From NCBI RefSeq assembly GCF_900115295.1, contig NZ_FOVZ01000004.1, positions 310,001 through 374,000 of the forward strand: DNA of 64,000 nucleotides, written 5' to 3'. This DNA is from Sphingomonas sp. OK281. Lineage in GTDB: Bacteria > Pseudomonadota > Alphaproteobacteria > Sphingomonadales > Sphingomonadaceae. The stretch's first letter is position 1, and each line of letters starts with the position of its first letter. Below are positions 24,738 through 35,904 of this stretch, one piece after another. The position numbers and the translations under genes are program-made. A model generated the notes under the pieces. The model was given only the letters and a program-made list of their open reading frames with translations, did not search any database and was not told the origin of the DNA.

Positions 24738-27394
24738 AGATTCGCTCCATCGGTATCGCGGACGAGCAGGGCCACGGGAAAGCACAGGCTGAACCGTGCG
24801 CCCGTCAGGTCATCGCGGTTGCTGGCTTCGACGGTCATCCCCATCGCTTCGGCGAACGCCTTGACGATCGCAAGCCCGAGCCCGGTGCCGCCGATCGCGC
24901 GGTCGGAGCCTTCGAGGCGGCGGAACGTCTCGAACACCTCCTTCTCGCGGCCGGGTGGCAGGCCGGGTCCCTGGTCGATCACCGACAGGCGGAGCAGCCC
25001 GAACCGGTGTTCCGCGCGCACGACGATCGGCGTACCGGGATCGGCATAGCGCCCCGCATTGTCGAGCAGGTTGAGCAGGCAGTGGTGCAGCAGTTGCGGA
25101 TCGACGCGGACCAAAGGCAGGTTCGGCGCGACGTCGAGTTCGATCGCATGACCTTCGAGCACGCGCTTCGTGTCGTGGACCGCGCCCGCCACCGCATCGG
25201 TGAGGTCGGTCGGTTCGAGCCGCAACCGGAGCGCCCCCGCCTCGACGCGCGCCATGTCGAGCAGGTTGCCGACGAAACGATTGAGCCGCGCCGCCTCGGT
25301 CTCGATCGTGTCGATCAGCTCCGGCGTGACGCCGCGGTGCAATTCCGCTGCCGCAGCCATCACCGAGGTCAGCGGCGTGCGCAGGTCGTGGCTCACCGAC
25401 GACAGCAACGCCTGCCGCAACCGATCGCGCTCGCGCACCGCATCGACATCGCGCATCTCGACCTCGAGCCGCGCCCGTTCGAGCACCAGCGACGCCTGGT
25501 CGACCAGGCTCATCAGCAATGGCAACTGGTCCGACCGCACCGGATCGCCACCCGCCTCGCGAGCCAGCCCGAGCACCGCCAGTGTCCGCTCGCCCGAGCG
25601 AAGCGGCTGGAAAAACCACTCCGACGCCGCCAGCGTGCTCGACCCACGCCCCGCCGGCGTGCCCGTATCATAGGCCCATTGCGCGGCCGCCATCTCCATC
25701 GTCTCGAGCCGATAGTCCACGCCGTTCGCAGCCTGAACCGCAAGGCCGGGATCTTCCGCGACGAGGATGACGGAACGCACGCCGAAAAGCCTGCCGATTT
25801 CCTCGCAGATCGCGCGGGCCAGCGCGACCGGGTCGTTGAGCGAGGTCAGTTGGCGCAGGAACCCGGCGAGCGCGGCGTTAGTGCGAGCGCTGGCGGCGGC
25901 GATGTCGGCCTGCGCGCGGACTCGCGACGTGAGCTGGCTCGTCACGAACGCGATGCCGAGCAGCACGAGGATCGAGATCACGTTCTCGGGATTGTTGATC
26001 GTCAGCGTGCCGGTCGGCGGCAGGAAGAAGAAGTTGTACGCGATCGACGAAACCACGCCTGCGAACAGCCCGGTGCGCAGGCCGAACAGGCTCGCCGCGG
26101 CCATCACCGGCAGCAGGTACAGTAACGCGACATTGCCGAGGTTGAGGATGTGGAACAGCGCGCTGGCCATGCCGGTGACGCCGGCCACCATAGCAGTCGT
26201 CCAAGCATAGCCCGCCTTGCTGCCCCAGCCGCCGCTGTGCGTGCGCTTGCTCCGGGTGGCGGTGCCCGCCTCCATCGGCAGGACGTGGACGGCGATCCCC
26301 GGTGACTCGCGGACCATCTGGTCGACGACCGAGCCGTGGCGCAGTTCGAACAAGCGCGAGCGGGTGGACTTGCCGACCACCAGCTGCGTCGCGCGGGCTT
26401 CGGTGGTGAAGGTCTTGAGGCCGTCGACCACCGACGTCGCGGGGACGGTCGCGACGTCGCCGCCGAGTTGCGTCGCCAGGTTGAAGACCGCGGCGAGCTG
26501 GCGGTGCTCGGGCTCGCCGAAGGTCTGCGCACGCGGCGTCTCGATATACACCGCAGTCCAGGGCGCGTGCATCGCGTCGGCGATCCGCTTGGTCGCGCGG
26601 ACGAGACCAAGTGCGCCGGGCAGTTCGCTGATCGCGACGACGATCCGCTCGCCGCCTGCCCAGGTGCCGCCGACGCCTAATGCGCGGACGTGTTCGAGCA
26701 TCTGCGCATCGACGGCCTGCGCGGCGCGGCGGAGGGCGAGTTCGCGTAAAGCCGACAGGTTCGACTTGGAGAAGAAGTGCGCGAGCGCCCGCGTGGCTTC
26801 GTGGGGGAGGTAGACCTTACCCGCCTTCAGCCGCTCGATCAGTTCGTCGGGCGGGATGTCGACGACTTCGATCTCGGCGGCCTCGACGATGCTGTCGGGG
26901 ACGGTCTCGCGGACGCGGACGCGCGTAAACGACGCGACGACGTCGTTGAGGCTTTCGATGTGCTGGATGTTGATCGTCGAATAGACGTCGATGCCCGCAG
27001 CGAGCAGTTCCTCGACGTCCTGGTAGCGTTTGGGGTGGCGGCTGCCGGGCGCGTTGGTGTGGGCGAGTTCATCGACCAGGACGAGCGTCGGCGCACGATC
27101 GAGGATGGCGTCGAGGTCCATCTCGTCGAGCGTGCGGCCCTCGTAGGGGATCGCTTTGCGCGGGACGATCTCGTGGCCTCGCGTGAGCGCTTCGGTTTCG
27201 ACGCGGCCGTGCGTCTCGACCACACCGATGACGACGTCGACTCCGGCGCGGCGACGTTCCGCGCCTTCGGAGAGCATCTCGTAGGTTTTCCCAACACCGG
27301 GGGCGGCGCCAAGGAAGATCTTCAGACGGCCGCGCCCCTCCTGCGACGCCTGTCGCAGAAGGGCCTCGGGTGATGGTCGTCCGTCGTCGTTCAA
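24734..27394 (-). CDS. kdpD: Potassium sensor histidine kinase KdpD
   Basis: An 886-residue full-length KdpD. The N-terminal domain has the Walker A FLGAAPGVGKT (residues about 27-37) and VDELAHTN; a USP-like domain follows. Four membrane helices (DUF4118, about residues 395-495) precede a GAF-like domain, then HisKA with the phospho-acceptor H669 in SSVSHDLRTPLTSV and an HATPase domain (LLNLLDNAGRYADPG, VIDQGPGLPPG, GGTGLGLAIVKAF). It senses potassium and turgor and phosphorylates KdpE. The start codon is TTG at 27394, overlapping the kdpC stop by 4 bp (TTGA). Confidence 0.96.
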   Translation of the reverse strand: MNDDGRPSPEALLRQASQEGRGRLKIFLGAAPGVGKTYEMLSEGAERRRAGVDVVIGVVETHGRVETEALTRGHEIVPRKAIPYEGRTLDEMDLDAILDRAPTLVLVDELAHTNAPGSRHPKRYQDVEELLAAGIDVYSTINIQHIESLNDVVASFTRVRVRETVPDSIVEAAEIEVVDIPPDELIERLKAGKVYLPHEATRALAHFFSKSNLSALRELALRRAAQAVDAQMLEHVRALGVGGTWAGGERIVVAISELPGALGLVRATKRIADAMHAPWTAVYIETPRAQTFGEPEHRQLAAVFNLATQLGGDVATVPATSVVDGLKTFTTEARATQLVVGKSTRSRLFELRHGSVVDQMVRESPGIAVHVLPMEAGTATRSKRTHSGGWGSKAGYAWTTAMVAGVTGMASALFHILNLGNVALLYLLPVMAAASLFGLRTGLFAGVVSSIAYNFFFLPPTGTLTINNPENVISILVLLGIAFVTSQLTSRVRAQADIAAASARTNAALAGFLRQLTSLNDPVALARAICEEIGRLFGVRSVILVAEDPGLAVQAANGVDYRLETMEMAAAQWAYDTGTPAGRGSSTLAASEWFFQPLRSGERTLAVLGLAREAGGDPVRSDQLPLLMSLVDQASLVLERARLEVEMRDVDAVRERDRLRQALLSSVSHDLRTPLTSVMAAAAELHRGVTPELIDTIETEAARLNRFVGNLLDMARVEAGALRLRLEPTDLTDAVAGAVHDTKRVLEGHAIELDVAPNLPLVRVDPQLLHHCLLNLLDNAGRYADPGTPIVVRAEHRFGLLRLSVIDQGPGLPPGREKEVFETFRRLEGSDRAIGGTGLGLAIVKAFAEAMGMTVEASNRDDLTGARFSLCFPVALLVRDTDGANL

Positions 27395-27966
27395 CGTGCG
27401 GCGTCGAGGGCGCGGTTGAGGGCGAAGACGTTCACGCGTGGCTCGCCGAGGATGCCGAGCAGCGGGCCGTCGACGTTGGCGGTTACTAGCGCACGGACCT
27501 TGTCGGCGGGCAGACCGCGGGTGCGGGCGACGCGGGCGACCTGCGCGTAGGCCGAGGCCGGCGACAGATCGGGGTCGAGACCCGAACCCGAGGCGGTGGC
27601 GAGATCGGCCGGGAGTGGCCCGGTCACGCCTTCCGCGCGGCGCTTGGCAACGTCCGCCTTGGTGCGATCGACCAGCGCCTGGCTGGTCGGGCCGTAGTTC
27701 GAGCCGGACGAAGCCAGACCGTCATAGCCCTTGCCGGCGGCCGAGGGGCGCGTCTGGAAATAGCGATCGGTGGTGAAGGCTTGGCCGACGACGGTCGAGC
27801 CGATCGCCTTGCCGTTGGCTATGACGAGGCTGCCGTTCGCTTGCGCGGGGAAGATGGCCTGTCCGATCCCGGTCATGGCGAGGGGATAGACGATCCCGAG
27901 CAGCAGCGCGAACAGGATCGTCATGACGAACGCCGGGCGGAGGGCGGAGGTGAAATCGGAGTTCAT
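27391..27966 (-). CDS. kdpC: Potassium-transporting ATPase subunit KdpC
   Basis: A 191-residue KdpC with a single N-terminal membrane helix (VMTILFALLLGIVYPLAMTG) and the periplasmic domain markers ANGSLV, GQAFTTDRYFQTRPSA and DLSPASAYAQVARVARTRGL. It stabilises the KdpFABC complex and couples KdpA to KdpB. The ATG at 27966 is chosen; the in-frame extension to 28035 is translated repeat sequence. The distance to kdpB is 274 bases and is filled by two repeat elements. Confidence 0.95.
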   Translation of the reverse strand: MNSDFTSALRPAFVMTILFALLLGIVYPLAMTGIGQAIFPAQANGSLVIANGKAIGSTVVGQAFTTDRYFQTRPSAAGKGYDGLASSGSNYGPTSQALVDRTKADVAKRRAEGVTGPLPADLATASGSGLDPDLSPASAYAQVARVARTRGLPADKVRALVTANVDGPLLGILGEPRVNVFALNRALDAAR

Positions 27967-27980
27967 TGTGTCGTCTCCAT

Positions 27981-28033
27981 GTGTCCCCGCGAAGGCGGGG
28001 ACGCAGTCTGGGCACCCGCCTTCGCGGGTGAAC
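27981..28033. repeat. Type-A double-hairpin repeat between kdpB and kdpC
   Basis: GTCCCCGCGAAGGCGGGGAC and CACCCGCCTTCGCGGGTG flank GCAGTCTGGG. It lies 15 bases upstream of the kdpC start, inside the operon, where it could block or slow ribosomes, protect the message, or partly end transcription. Confidence 0.8.
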
Positions 28034-28088
28034 AATTCTTGGGGGTGAGGTCACACGTCGCATCTCGGCCGCGCCCGCCAGCCACGTC

Positions 28089-28185
28089 CCCGGCGGAAGC
28101 CGGGGTCCAGTTGGGGAACGTCGCTAACGGCGGGTGCGCTTCGTTACCGCGACCTTTCCACCTGGGCCCCGGCCTTCGCCGGGGG
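28089..28185. repeat. Type-B repeat between kdpB and kdpC
   Basis: Ends CCCCGGCGGAAGCCGGGG and CCCCGGCCTTCGCCGGGG; the internal CCAGTTGGGGAACGTCGCTA and GTTACCGCGACCTTTCC match the spacer of the copy at 2515-2621. Together with the type-A element it makes up most of the gap 27967-28240, where no gene was seen. Confidence 0.78.
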
Positions 28186-28240
28186 GGCGTTGGGGGTTGG
28201 TGCGAGGATGCGTGCGCTCTCGAAGAGCCACTCTTCGTCA

Positions 28241-30271
<2,031 letters not shown>

Positions 30272-30285
30272 TTTGGCTTGTCCCG

Positions 30286-31989
30286 TCAGAAGGTTTTGCC
30301 GCTGATCATCGCGAGATGATCGGCGATGGGACCGAGCGCGAGGCTCGGCAGGAAGGTCAGGCCGCCGACGATCAGGATGATCCCGACCAGCAGGCCGACC
30401 CACAGCGCACCCGTCGTCGGGAACGAGCCTGCGCTCTCCGGCGTGTACTTCTTGGCCGCGAGACCACCGGCGATGGCGAGCATCGGCACGATGATGAAGA
30501 ACCGCCCAAGCCACATCGCGACGCCCAGCAAGCCGTTGTAATACGGCGTGTTGGCCGTCAGACCGGCAAAGGCCGACCCGTTATTCCCGACCGCGCTGGT
30601 GAAGGCGTAGAGGATCTCGCTGAACCCGTGCGGCCCCTTGTTGAGCGGCCCCGCAAGCCCGTCCGGCAGCACGGCACTGAGCGCGGTGAAGCCGAGGATG
30701 ACGAGCGGCAGGATCGCGATCGCCAGCACCGCCAGCTTCACTTCGCGCGCCTCGATCTTCTTGCCGACATATTCGGGCGTGCGGCCGACCATCAGGCCCG
30801 CGACGAACACGGCGAGGATGGCGAACAGCAGGAAGCCGTAGATGCCCGCACCGACGCCGCCGATGACGACTTCGCCGAGCTGCATGTTGAGCAGCGGGAT
30901 CATGCCACCCAAGGCCGTGAAGCTGTCGTGCATGGCGTTGACAGCGCCGCACGATGCCGCCGTCGTGACGACCGAGAACAAGGCGGACGCGGCGATCCCG
31001 AAGCGGACCTCCTTGCCTTCCATATTGCCGCCCGCGACGCCGATGTTGTGGAGGATCGGGTTGCCCGCGGCCTCCTGAGCATAGGTGATGGTGACGCCGG
31101 CGAGGAACAGCACGAGCATCGCCGAGAGGATCGCCCAGCCCTGCCTCGTGTTGCCGACGGCCTTGCCGAAGGTCCAGGTCAGGCCGAAGCCGATCACGAA
31201 GATCGACAGCATCTGCACGAGGTTGACCAGCGCGGTCGGGTTTTCGAACGGATGCGCCGAGTTCGCGTTGAAGAAGCCGCCACCATTGGTGCCGAGCATC
31301 TTGATCGCCTCCTGGCTCGCCACGGGCCCGAGCGTCAGCGTCTGCTTGAGCCCTTCGAGCGTCGTGATGTCGACCGTGCCGGCCATCGTCTGCGGCACGC
31401 CGCTGGCGATATAGAAGAGCGTCACGACGACGCAGATCGGCAGCAGCACGTACAGCGTGACGCGCGTCACGTCGGCCCAGAAATTGCCGATCGTCGCACT
31501 CGAGCGCCGCGCGAACCCTCGGAACAGCGCGAACGCCAGCGCGATGCCGGTCGCGGCCGACAGGAAGTTGTGGATCGTCAGGCCGAACATCTGGCTGAAG
31601 TTCGACATCGTCGATTCACCGGCATAGCTCTGCCAGTTAGTGTTTGCCGTGAAGCTGATCGCGGTGTTGAACGCGAGATGAGGGCTGAGCCCCGCGAGGC
31701 CCTGCGGGTTACCCGGTAGGACACCCTGCAAGCGCAGCACCGCGTAGGTCAGCGCCATCAGCACGGCGTTGAACACGATCATGTGCAGCGCGTATCGGCG
31801 CCAGCCCTGCTCCTGTTTCGGATCGATTCCGCTGAGCTTGTAGAAGCCGGTCTCGACCGGGCCGAGGATTGCGTGGATCGGGGTGCGGCGGCCTTCGTAC
31901 AAGGCGAACAGCCACAGGCCGACCGGTTTGGTCAACGCCAGCAATATGCCGACGAAGCCCAGGATGAGGATCCATCCTTCGAATGTCAT
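30286..31989 (-). CDS. kdpA: Potassium-transporting ATPase subunit KdpA
   Basis: A 567-residue channel-like subunit with about ten helices and the four selectivity-filter regions: [52 protein letters not shown] and [13 protein letters not shown]. It binds potassium from the periplasm and passes it through the tunnel to KdpB. The start is supported by TAGGAG, which overlaps the kdpF stop codon, so kdpF and kdpA are closely coupled. Confidence 0.97.
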   Translation of the reverse strand: MTFEGWILILGFVGILLALTKPVGLWLFALYEGRRTPIHAILGPVETGFYKLSGIDPKQEQGWRRYALHMIVFNAVLMALTYAVLRLQGVLPGNPQGLAGLSPHLAFNTAISFTANTNWQSYAGESTMSNFSQMFGLTIHNFLSAATGIALAFALFRGFARRSSATIGNFWADVTRVTLYVLLPICVVVTLFYIASGVPQTMAGTVDITTLEGLKQTLTLGPVASQEAIKMLGTNGGGFFNANSAHPFENPTALVNLVQMLSIFVIGFGLTWTFGKAVGNTRQGWAILSAMLVLFLAGVTITYAQEAAGNPILHNIGVAGGNMEGKEVRFGIAASALFSVVTTAASCGAVNAMHDSFTALGGMIPLLNMQLGEVVIGGVGAGIYGFLLFAILAVFVAGLMVGRTPEYVGKKIEAREVKLAVLAIAILPLVILGFTALSAVLPDGLAGPLNKGPHGFSEILYAFTSAVGNNGSAFAGLTANTPYYNGLLGVAMWLGRFFIIVPMLAIAGGLAAKKYTPESAGSFPTTGALWVGLLVGIILIVGGLTFLPSLALGPIADHLAMISGKTF

Positions 31990-32001
31990 GAGGATGCGCT
32001 C

Positions 32002-32091
32002 CTAAAAGCGTTCGGGGCGGATGAGCACCGCCACGAGGTAAAACAGCAGCCCGAGCGCGACGATCGCGGCGAGCCAGAGGTCGAGGGTCAT
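32002..32091 (-). CDS. kdpF: KdpF small membrane subunit
   Basis: A 29-residue single-helix protein, MTLDLWLAAIVALGLLFYLV followed by AVLIRPERF. The length, the position 12 bases before kdpA and the Arg-Pro-Glu-Arg-Phe ending all match KdpF, a lipid-like stabiliser of the KdpABC complex. GAGGA lies 8 bases before the ATG. Confidence 0.93.
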   Translation of the reverse strand: MTLDLWLAAIVALGLLFYLVAVLIRPERF

Positions 32092-32109
32092 GATGGTGTC
32101 CTCATGGGC

Positions 32110-32193
32110 TCAGGCGTTGTCGCACAGGCGGACATAGGCGAGCGTCGCCGCCACCAATCCGACCATGATGGCGATCCTGAGAAGGTCCTGCAT
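32110..32193 (-). CDS. 27-residue membrane peptide before kdpF
   Basis: The reading frame gives MQDLLRIAIMVGLVAATLAY then VRLCDNA: one hydrophobic helix and a short polar tail with a Cys. A good ribosome binding site (AAGGAAC) sits 6 bases before the ATG. It lies 13 bases after the porin stop and 18 before kdpF, in the same direction. Tiny ORFs of this kind precede kdpF in other proteobacteria by my recollection; the function is unknown, and an accessory Kdp subunit is an inference. Confidence 0.7.
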   Translation of the reverse strand: MQDLLRIAIMVGLVAATLAYVRLCDNA

Positions 32194-32206
32194 GGCTGGG
32201 TTCCTT

Positions 32207-33055
32207 TCAGAAGGCTGCGGTGAGCGAGGCAACCACGGTGCCGTCGGCGATCGATCCGGTGCCGTCCTGGCCGCGGGAGAAGCTGGGCTGGAGATACGCA
32301 GCACTGCGACGCGTAATGTCGGTGTCGACATAGCTCACGTTGAAGGTGAGGTTTCGATACGTAGTGTCCGCACCGAGCGACCAATCCCAGTATTCGCCGG
32401 TCGGCGCCGCGCTGGTCGCGTTCGGGCCAAGGCCGTCATTGCCCCAGCTATGGCCGATATGCGCTTTGGCGGTGACCGGCGTGCCGACAATGGCGAACGC
32501 GCCGTCGCCGGTCAAATACAGGTTGTCTTCCTTGTCGCCCGCGTCGGTGTAGACGCCTGCCGCGGCATCGGCGCCCGTGCGATACCATTTGCCGAGTGCC
32601 TGCTGCTTCGGCGCGTAGAACGCGCTCGCCGTCAGCGTCGCCGGGCCGGTCGTGCCGCTGAGCTTCACATAGGGTTCGGCATAGTCGGTCTTCGATGCGC
32701 CGCCCGGATACATGTACCAGGTCAGGCCGACGTCAATCGTCGCGTTGTCCGCGAGCTTGTGCTTGTAGCCGCCGATCAGGTCGAGCTCCATGTTCGAGCC
32801 GCCGAACGTGCCCCAGCCCGACAGGTTCGAGCCCCATGCGCCGACATAGAACCCGCTCTCATGCGCGATCGTCAGCCCGCCTTGGATCGCGCCGTCCTTG
32901 TCCGACTGCGACACGCCGCGCAGGCGATAGTCGGTCGCGAGCGTCACCGAACCGGAGACGGTTACCGGAGACGGCGGCGCGGTGTCCTGTGCGAACGCGG
33001 GCGTGGCGATACCGGCGAGAAGTCCGGCGGCGGTGGCGAAACGAAGAATGTGCAT
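32207..33055 (-). CDS. TorF-family putative porin at the head of the kdp operon
   Basis: A 282-residue outer membrane protein. The signal peptide is MHILRFATAAGLLAGIATPA with an AFAQ cleavage site. The mature protein starts with the family pattern VTVSGSVTLATDYRLRGVSQ and AIQGGLTIAHESGFYVGAWG and ends in a short strand with C-terminal Phe (ASLTAAF), as outer membrane barrels do. Its stop is 13 bases before the 27-residue ORF and 115 before kdpF, so co-expression with Kdp is likely, perhaps as a potassium entry route. The ATG at 33055 is preferred; one at 33067 would add four residues. Confidence 0.88.
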   Translation of the reverse strand: MHILRFATAAGLLAGIATPAFAQDTAPPSPVTVSGSVTLATDYRLRGVSQSDKDGAIQGGLTIAHESGFYVGAWGSNLSGWGTFGGSNMELDLIGGYKHKLADNATIDVGLTWYMYPGGASKTDYAEPYVKLSGTTGPATLTASAFYAPKQQALGKWYRTGADAAAGVYTDAGDKEDNLYLTGDGAFAIVGTPVTAKAHIGHSWGNDGLGPNATSAAPTGEYWDWSLGADTTYRNLTFNVSYVDTDITRRSAAYLQPSFSRGQDGTGSIADGTVVASLTAAF

Positions 33056-33182
33056 TGCGGTCCCCATGCGCGTGCCGCCGAAAGGATGGCGGTTCGCGAG
33101 GACTCGCAATTAGGCTCCAGCGACGTAGCAATTCGAGATCGATTGCCGGGCCGGAGCATATGTTTCGCGTAGTATTGTCGAA

Positions 33183-34331
33183 TTATTGTGCGGTGCGGCG
33201 AAGGATCAGCCAGCCAGCGACGCCCGACAGGATCGAGCCTGCGAACACGCCCACCTTCACGGCGTCCATCGCGTGCGGCGCGCCGGCGAAGGCGAGCCCG
33301 CCGATGAACAGGCTCATCGTGAAGCCGATCCCGCACAGCACGGCCATGCCGTACACCTGCGCCCAGCTCGCGTTACTGGGCGCCTCGGCCAGCCGGAATG
33401 TCACCAGCCCACGGATCGTCGCGAAGATGCCGACCTGCTTGCCGAGGAACAGTCCCAGCATGATCCCGACCGGCAGCGGCGCGATCACGTCAGCCGCCAC
33501 CATCCCGCCGAACGCGATGCCCGCATTGGCGAACCCGAACGCCGGCACGATCAGGAAACTCGACCAGGGTTGGAGTGCGTGTTCGAGCCGTTTCAGCGGC
33601 GGCTGGCCGTCCCCCGTCCGCAGCGGGATCGTCAACGCGACCGCCACGCCGGCGAGCGTCGCGTGCACACCCGACAACAAGACGCCGTACCAGATGCCGA
33701 CACCGATCAGCAGATACGGCACCAGCGACCGCACGCCCGACAGGTTCAGGACGACGAGTACGCCCAGCCCTAAGCCCGCCGCAAGCAACGGCAGCAGCGC
33801 GATATGACCCGTGTAGAAGAGCGCGATGACGAGGATCGCGAGCAGGTCGTCGATGACCGCGATCGCCGTCAGCAGCACCTTCAACGAGGTCGGTACGCGC
33901 GACCCGAGCAGGGCCAGGATGCCAAGCGCGAACGCGATGTCGGTCGCCGCAGGGATCGCCCAGCCGCGTAAGTTCGCCGGCGTGCCGATATTGACGAGCA
34001 CATAGAGGGCCGCCGGCACCGCCATGCCCGCGAGCGCCGCCGCACCGGGCATGATGCGCTCGCCCCAGGTCGAGAGATGTCCCGCGACGAACTCGCTCTT
34101 CACCTCCAACCCGATCAGCAGGAAGAACAGCGCCATCGCGCCGTCGTCGATCCAGTGATGGACGCTCATCCCGCCGACTGCGTGGTGCAGTGTCGCGAAG
34201 TACGTTGGCGCGAGCGGTGAATTGGCGACGATCAGTGCCGCTATCGCCGCCGCGAGCAGCACGATGGCGCCCGCCGCATCACCCGAGAAAAAGCGCCGGA
34301 TCGCGGTCAAAGACCTTCGCCGCCAACCCAT
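33183..34331 (-). CDS. nhaA: Sodium/proton antiporter NhaA
   Basis: A 382-residue NhaA with 12 helices. The essential Asp pair is in LTAIAVIDDLLAILVIALF, and LRGWAIPAATDIAFALGILALLG and VPAFGFANAGI are family hallmarks. It exports sodium in exchange for two protons in the inner membrane at alkaline pH. The ATG at 34331 (MGWRRRSLTAIRRF) lies 25 bases inside the end of the upstream oxidoreductase gene. Next to kdp, it makes an ion-homeostasis neighbourhood. Confidence 0.95.
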   Translation of the reverse strand: MGWRRRSLTAIRRFFSGDAAGAIVLLAAAIAALIVANSPLAPTYFATLHHAVGGMSVHHWIDDGAMALFFLLIGLEVKSEFVAGHLSTWGERIMPGAAALAGMAVPAALYVLVNIGTPANLRGWAIPAATDIAFALGILALLGSRVPTSLKVLLTAIAVIDDLLAILVIALFYTGHIALLPLLAAGLGLGVLVVLNLSGVRSLVPYLLIGVGIWYGVLLSGVHATLAGVAVALTIPLRTGDGQPPLKRLEHALQPWSSFLIVPAFGFANAGIAFGGMVAADVIAPLPVGIMLGLFLGKQVGIFATIRGLVTFRLAEAPSNASWAQVYGMAVLCGIGFTMSLFIGGLAFAGAPHAMDAVKVGVFAGSILSGVAGWLILRRTAQ

Positions 34332-35701
34332 TGCGCATTGGACAGGCGCCGCGCGAGATCCCAGCTCTGGACGCGGATATCGGGCACCGCGACCACCTCC
34401 CACAAGCCGCCGCGGGTCATCGGCCCGATGCAGTGGATGCGGTCGTCGGGGGTCCCGTCGGCGCGGATCGCGCGTGACTGCGCATCGACGTCGACGCCGA
34501 GCCGCAATGGATCGGGCCGGATCGCACCGGAGGCTAGCAGGTGCTTCACGAGCGGTTCCTCCGAGCGCAACAGGTCGCCCTGCGGCCCGGTGCAATTCAC
34601 GATCCGCGCCGCGCGCGTGACGACCGGGTCGGTTTCGCCCCGTGGCCGCCATGTCAGCTTTGCCTGTTCACCGTCGGCCTCGGCGGAGACGATCTTCCCC
34701 GCCGCGAAGCTGAGCCGCCCGGTCGTAACGAGCGCCTCGACACGGTCCGCAACGGCTGGTGCGAGCCGGTGGCGGTGGACGTCCCAATACGGGCGTAGAT
34801 GGCGAAGGAAGCGCCCGCGCACCTCCTGCGACGCCGCTGCCCACAGCATCTGCGTGACCGGACGAAGCTCGTCGACTGCGCAGCGCCAGCCCTCTTCGGC
34901 GGCACGTGCACGAACATGGCGGACGAGGTCGGTCAGCCCCCCCTGGGGTTTGTCCGAAACCCCGCGATGCGCCGGCGCGCCATCGACATGCCGTCGCGGC
35001 GACAACCCGCGTCGCGACATCGCCAGGATATTTCCGGCGAACCCTTGCGCATCAAGCAGCAACGCCGCGTCGATCGCGGTCAGCCCGGTTCCGACCAGCA
35101 CGACGGTATCGTCCGCACCCAACCCCTCGGCGAGGTTGGCCGCCCACGGATCCGCGTAATAGACACCGGTCGGCAGCGCGTCGGGCTTCAGTCCCGGCGG
35201 GGTATGCGGTGGCAGGTTGCCGAGCGCGAGCACCGCGGTGTCGGCGGCGATCTTGCGCCCGTCCGCCATCGTCAGCGTCACCCCGTCGCCTTCGACCGGA
35301 TCGATCGCGCAGACTTCGCCCTCGACATGCACCAGCCGGCCGTCCGACTCCGCGATCGCCGCATCGAGCAGTTCGCGCAGATACGCGCCATAGGTGGTGC
35401 GCGGGACGAAGGTCTTGCGGTCGCCCTCGCCGTGCACCTCGAGCCAGCGGACGAAGTGATCGGGATCGTCGGGCAGCGCGCTCATGTTCCCCGCGCGGAC
35501 GTTGAGCAGGTGATCGGGATGCGCCGCGCTATACGCGACACCGCGCGCAAGCTGCCGGTCGCGCCGCTCGATCAAGGTCACGCGCGGCCCCTCGTGCCGC
35601 ATCAGATTGACCGCGAACAGCGCGCCGGAGAACCCGCCCCCGACAACGACGACATGATCCTCGGGCCCCGCAATCCGCGGCATCGTCGCTCGGTCGTCCA
35701 T
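34307..35701 (-). CDS. FAD/NAD(P)-binding oxidoreductase of unknown substrate
   Basis: A 464-residue flavoprotein. The N-terminal Rossmann fold has VVVVGGGFSGALFAVNLMRH and an ERR acidic end, and RNMSALPDDPDHFVRW-like sequence (RAGNMSALPDDPDHFVRW) places it in the FAD-NAD(P)-binding family seen with lysine/ornithine N-hydroxylase-like proteins. A second dinucleotide fold is DTVVLVGTGLTAIDAALLL. The C-terminal IHCIGPMTRGGLWEVVAVPDIRV is well conserved in the family. AGGTGAG before ATG 35701 supports the start. The substrate is unknown. Its 3' end overlaps nhaA by 25 bp. Confidence 0.86.
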   Translation of the reverse strand: MDDRATMPRIAGPEDHVVVVGGGFSGALFAVNLMRHEGPRVTLIERRDRQLARGVAYSAAHPDHLLNVRAGNMSALPDDPDHFVRWLEVHGEGDRKTFVPRTTYGAYLRELLDAAIAESDGRLVHVEGEVCAIDPVEGDGVTLTMADGRKIAADTAVLALGNLPPHTPPGLKPDALPTGVYYADPWAANLAEGLGADDTVVLVGTGLTAIDAALLLDAQGFAGNILAMSRRGLSPRRHVDGAPAHRGVSDKPQGGLTDLVRHVRARAAEEGWRCAVDELRPVTQMLWAAASQEVRGRFLRHLRPYWDVHRHRLAPAVADRVEALVTTGRLSFAAGKIVSAEADGEQAKLTWRPRGETDPVVTRAARIVNCTGPQGDLLRSEEPLVKHLLASGAIRPDPLRLGVDVDAQSRAIRADGTPDDRIHCIGPMTRGGLWEVVAVPDIRVQSWDLARRLSNAQWVGGEGL

Positions 35702-35769
35702 CAGTTCGCTCACCTGTACTGCCGATGGCCGCCATGCCCGATCGAAGTCGGCTAGCCCAGCCCTCGCGA

Positions 35770-35890
35770 TCCTCCCCCGCCAGGGGGAGGTGTCGCCGAA
35801 GGTGACGGAGGGGGAGGACACGGAACCTCGGTTACCCTTTCCTCCCCTTCGTCTGGCAAGGGCCAGCCACCTCCCCCTGGCGGGGGAGGA
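35770..35890. repeat. Inverted-repeat element before the FAD oxidoreductase
   Basis: CCTCCCCCGCCAGGGGGAGG at one end and CCTCCCCCTGGCGGGGGAGG at the other, with further CCTCC/GGAGG pairs inside (GGAGGGGGAGG, CCTCCCC). It fills the gap between the GH29 stop and the oxidoreductase start and may terminate the glycosidase operon. Confidence 0.75.
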
Positions 35891-35904
35891 TCGAGATCGA
35901 GAGC

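Noticed and set aside
24738..24785. Longer ATG start for KdpE inside kdpD
   Set aside because: The GTG at 24737 makes a 4-bp overlap and places the receiver domain at its usual distance; the extension is translated from kdpD in another frame.
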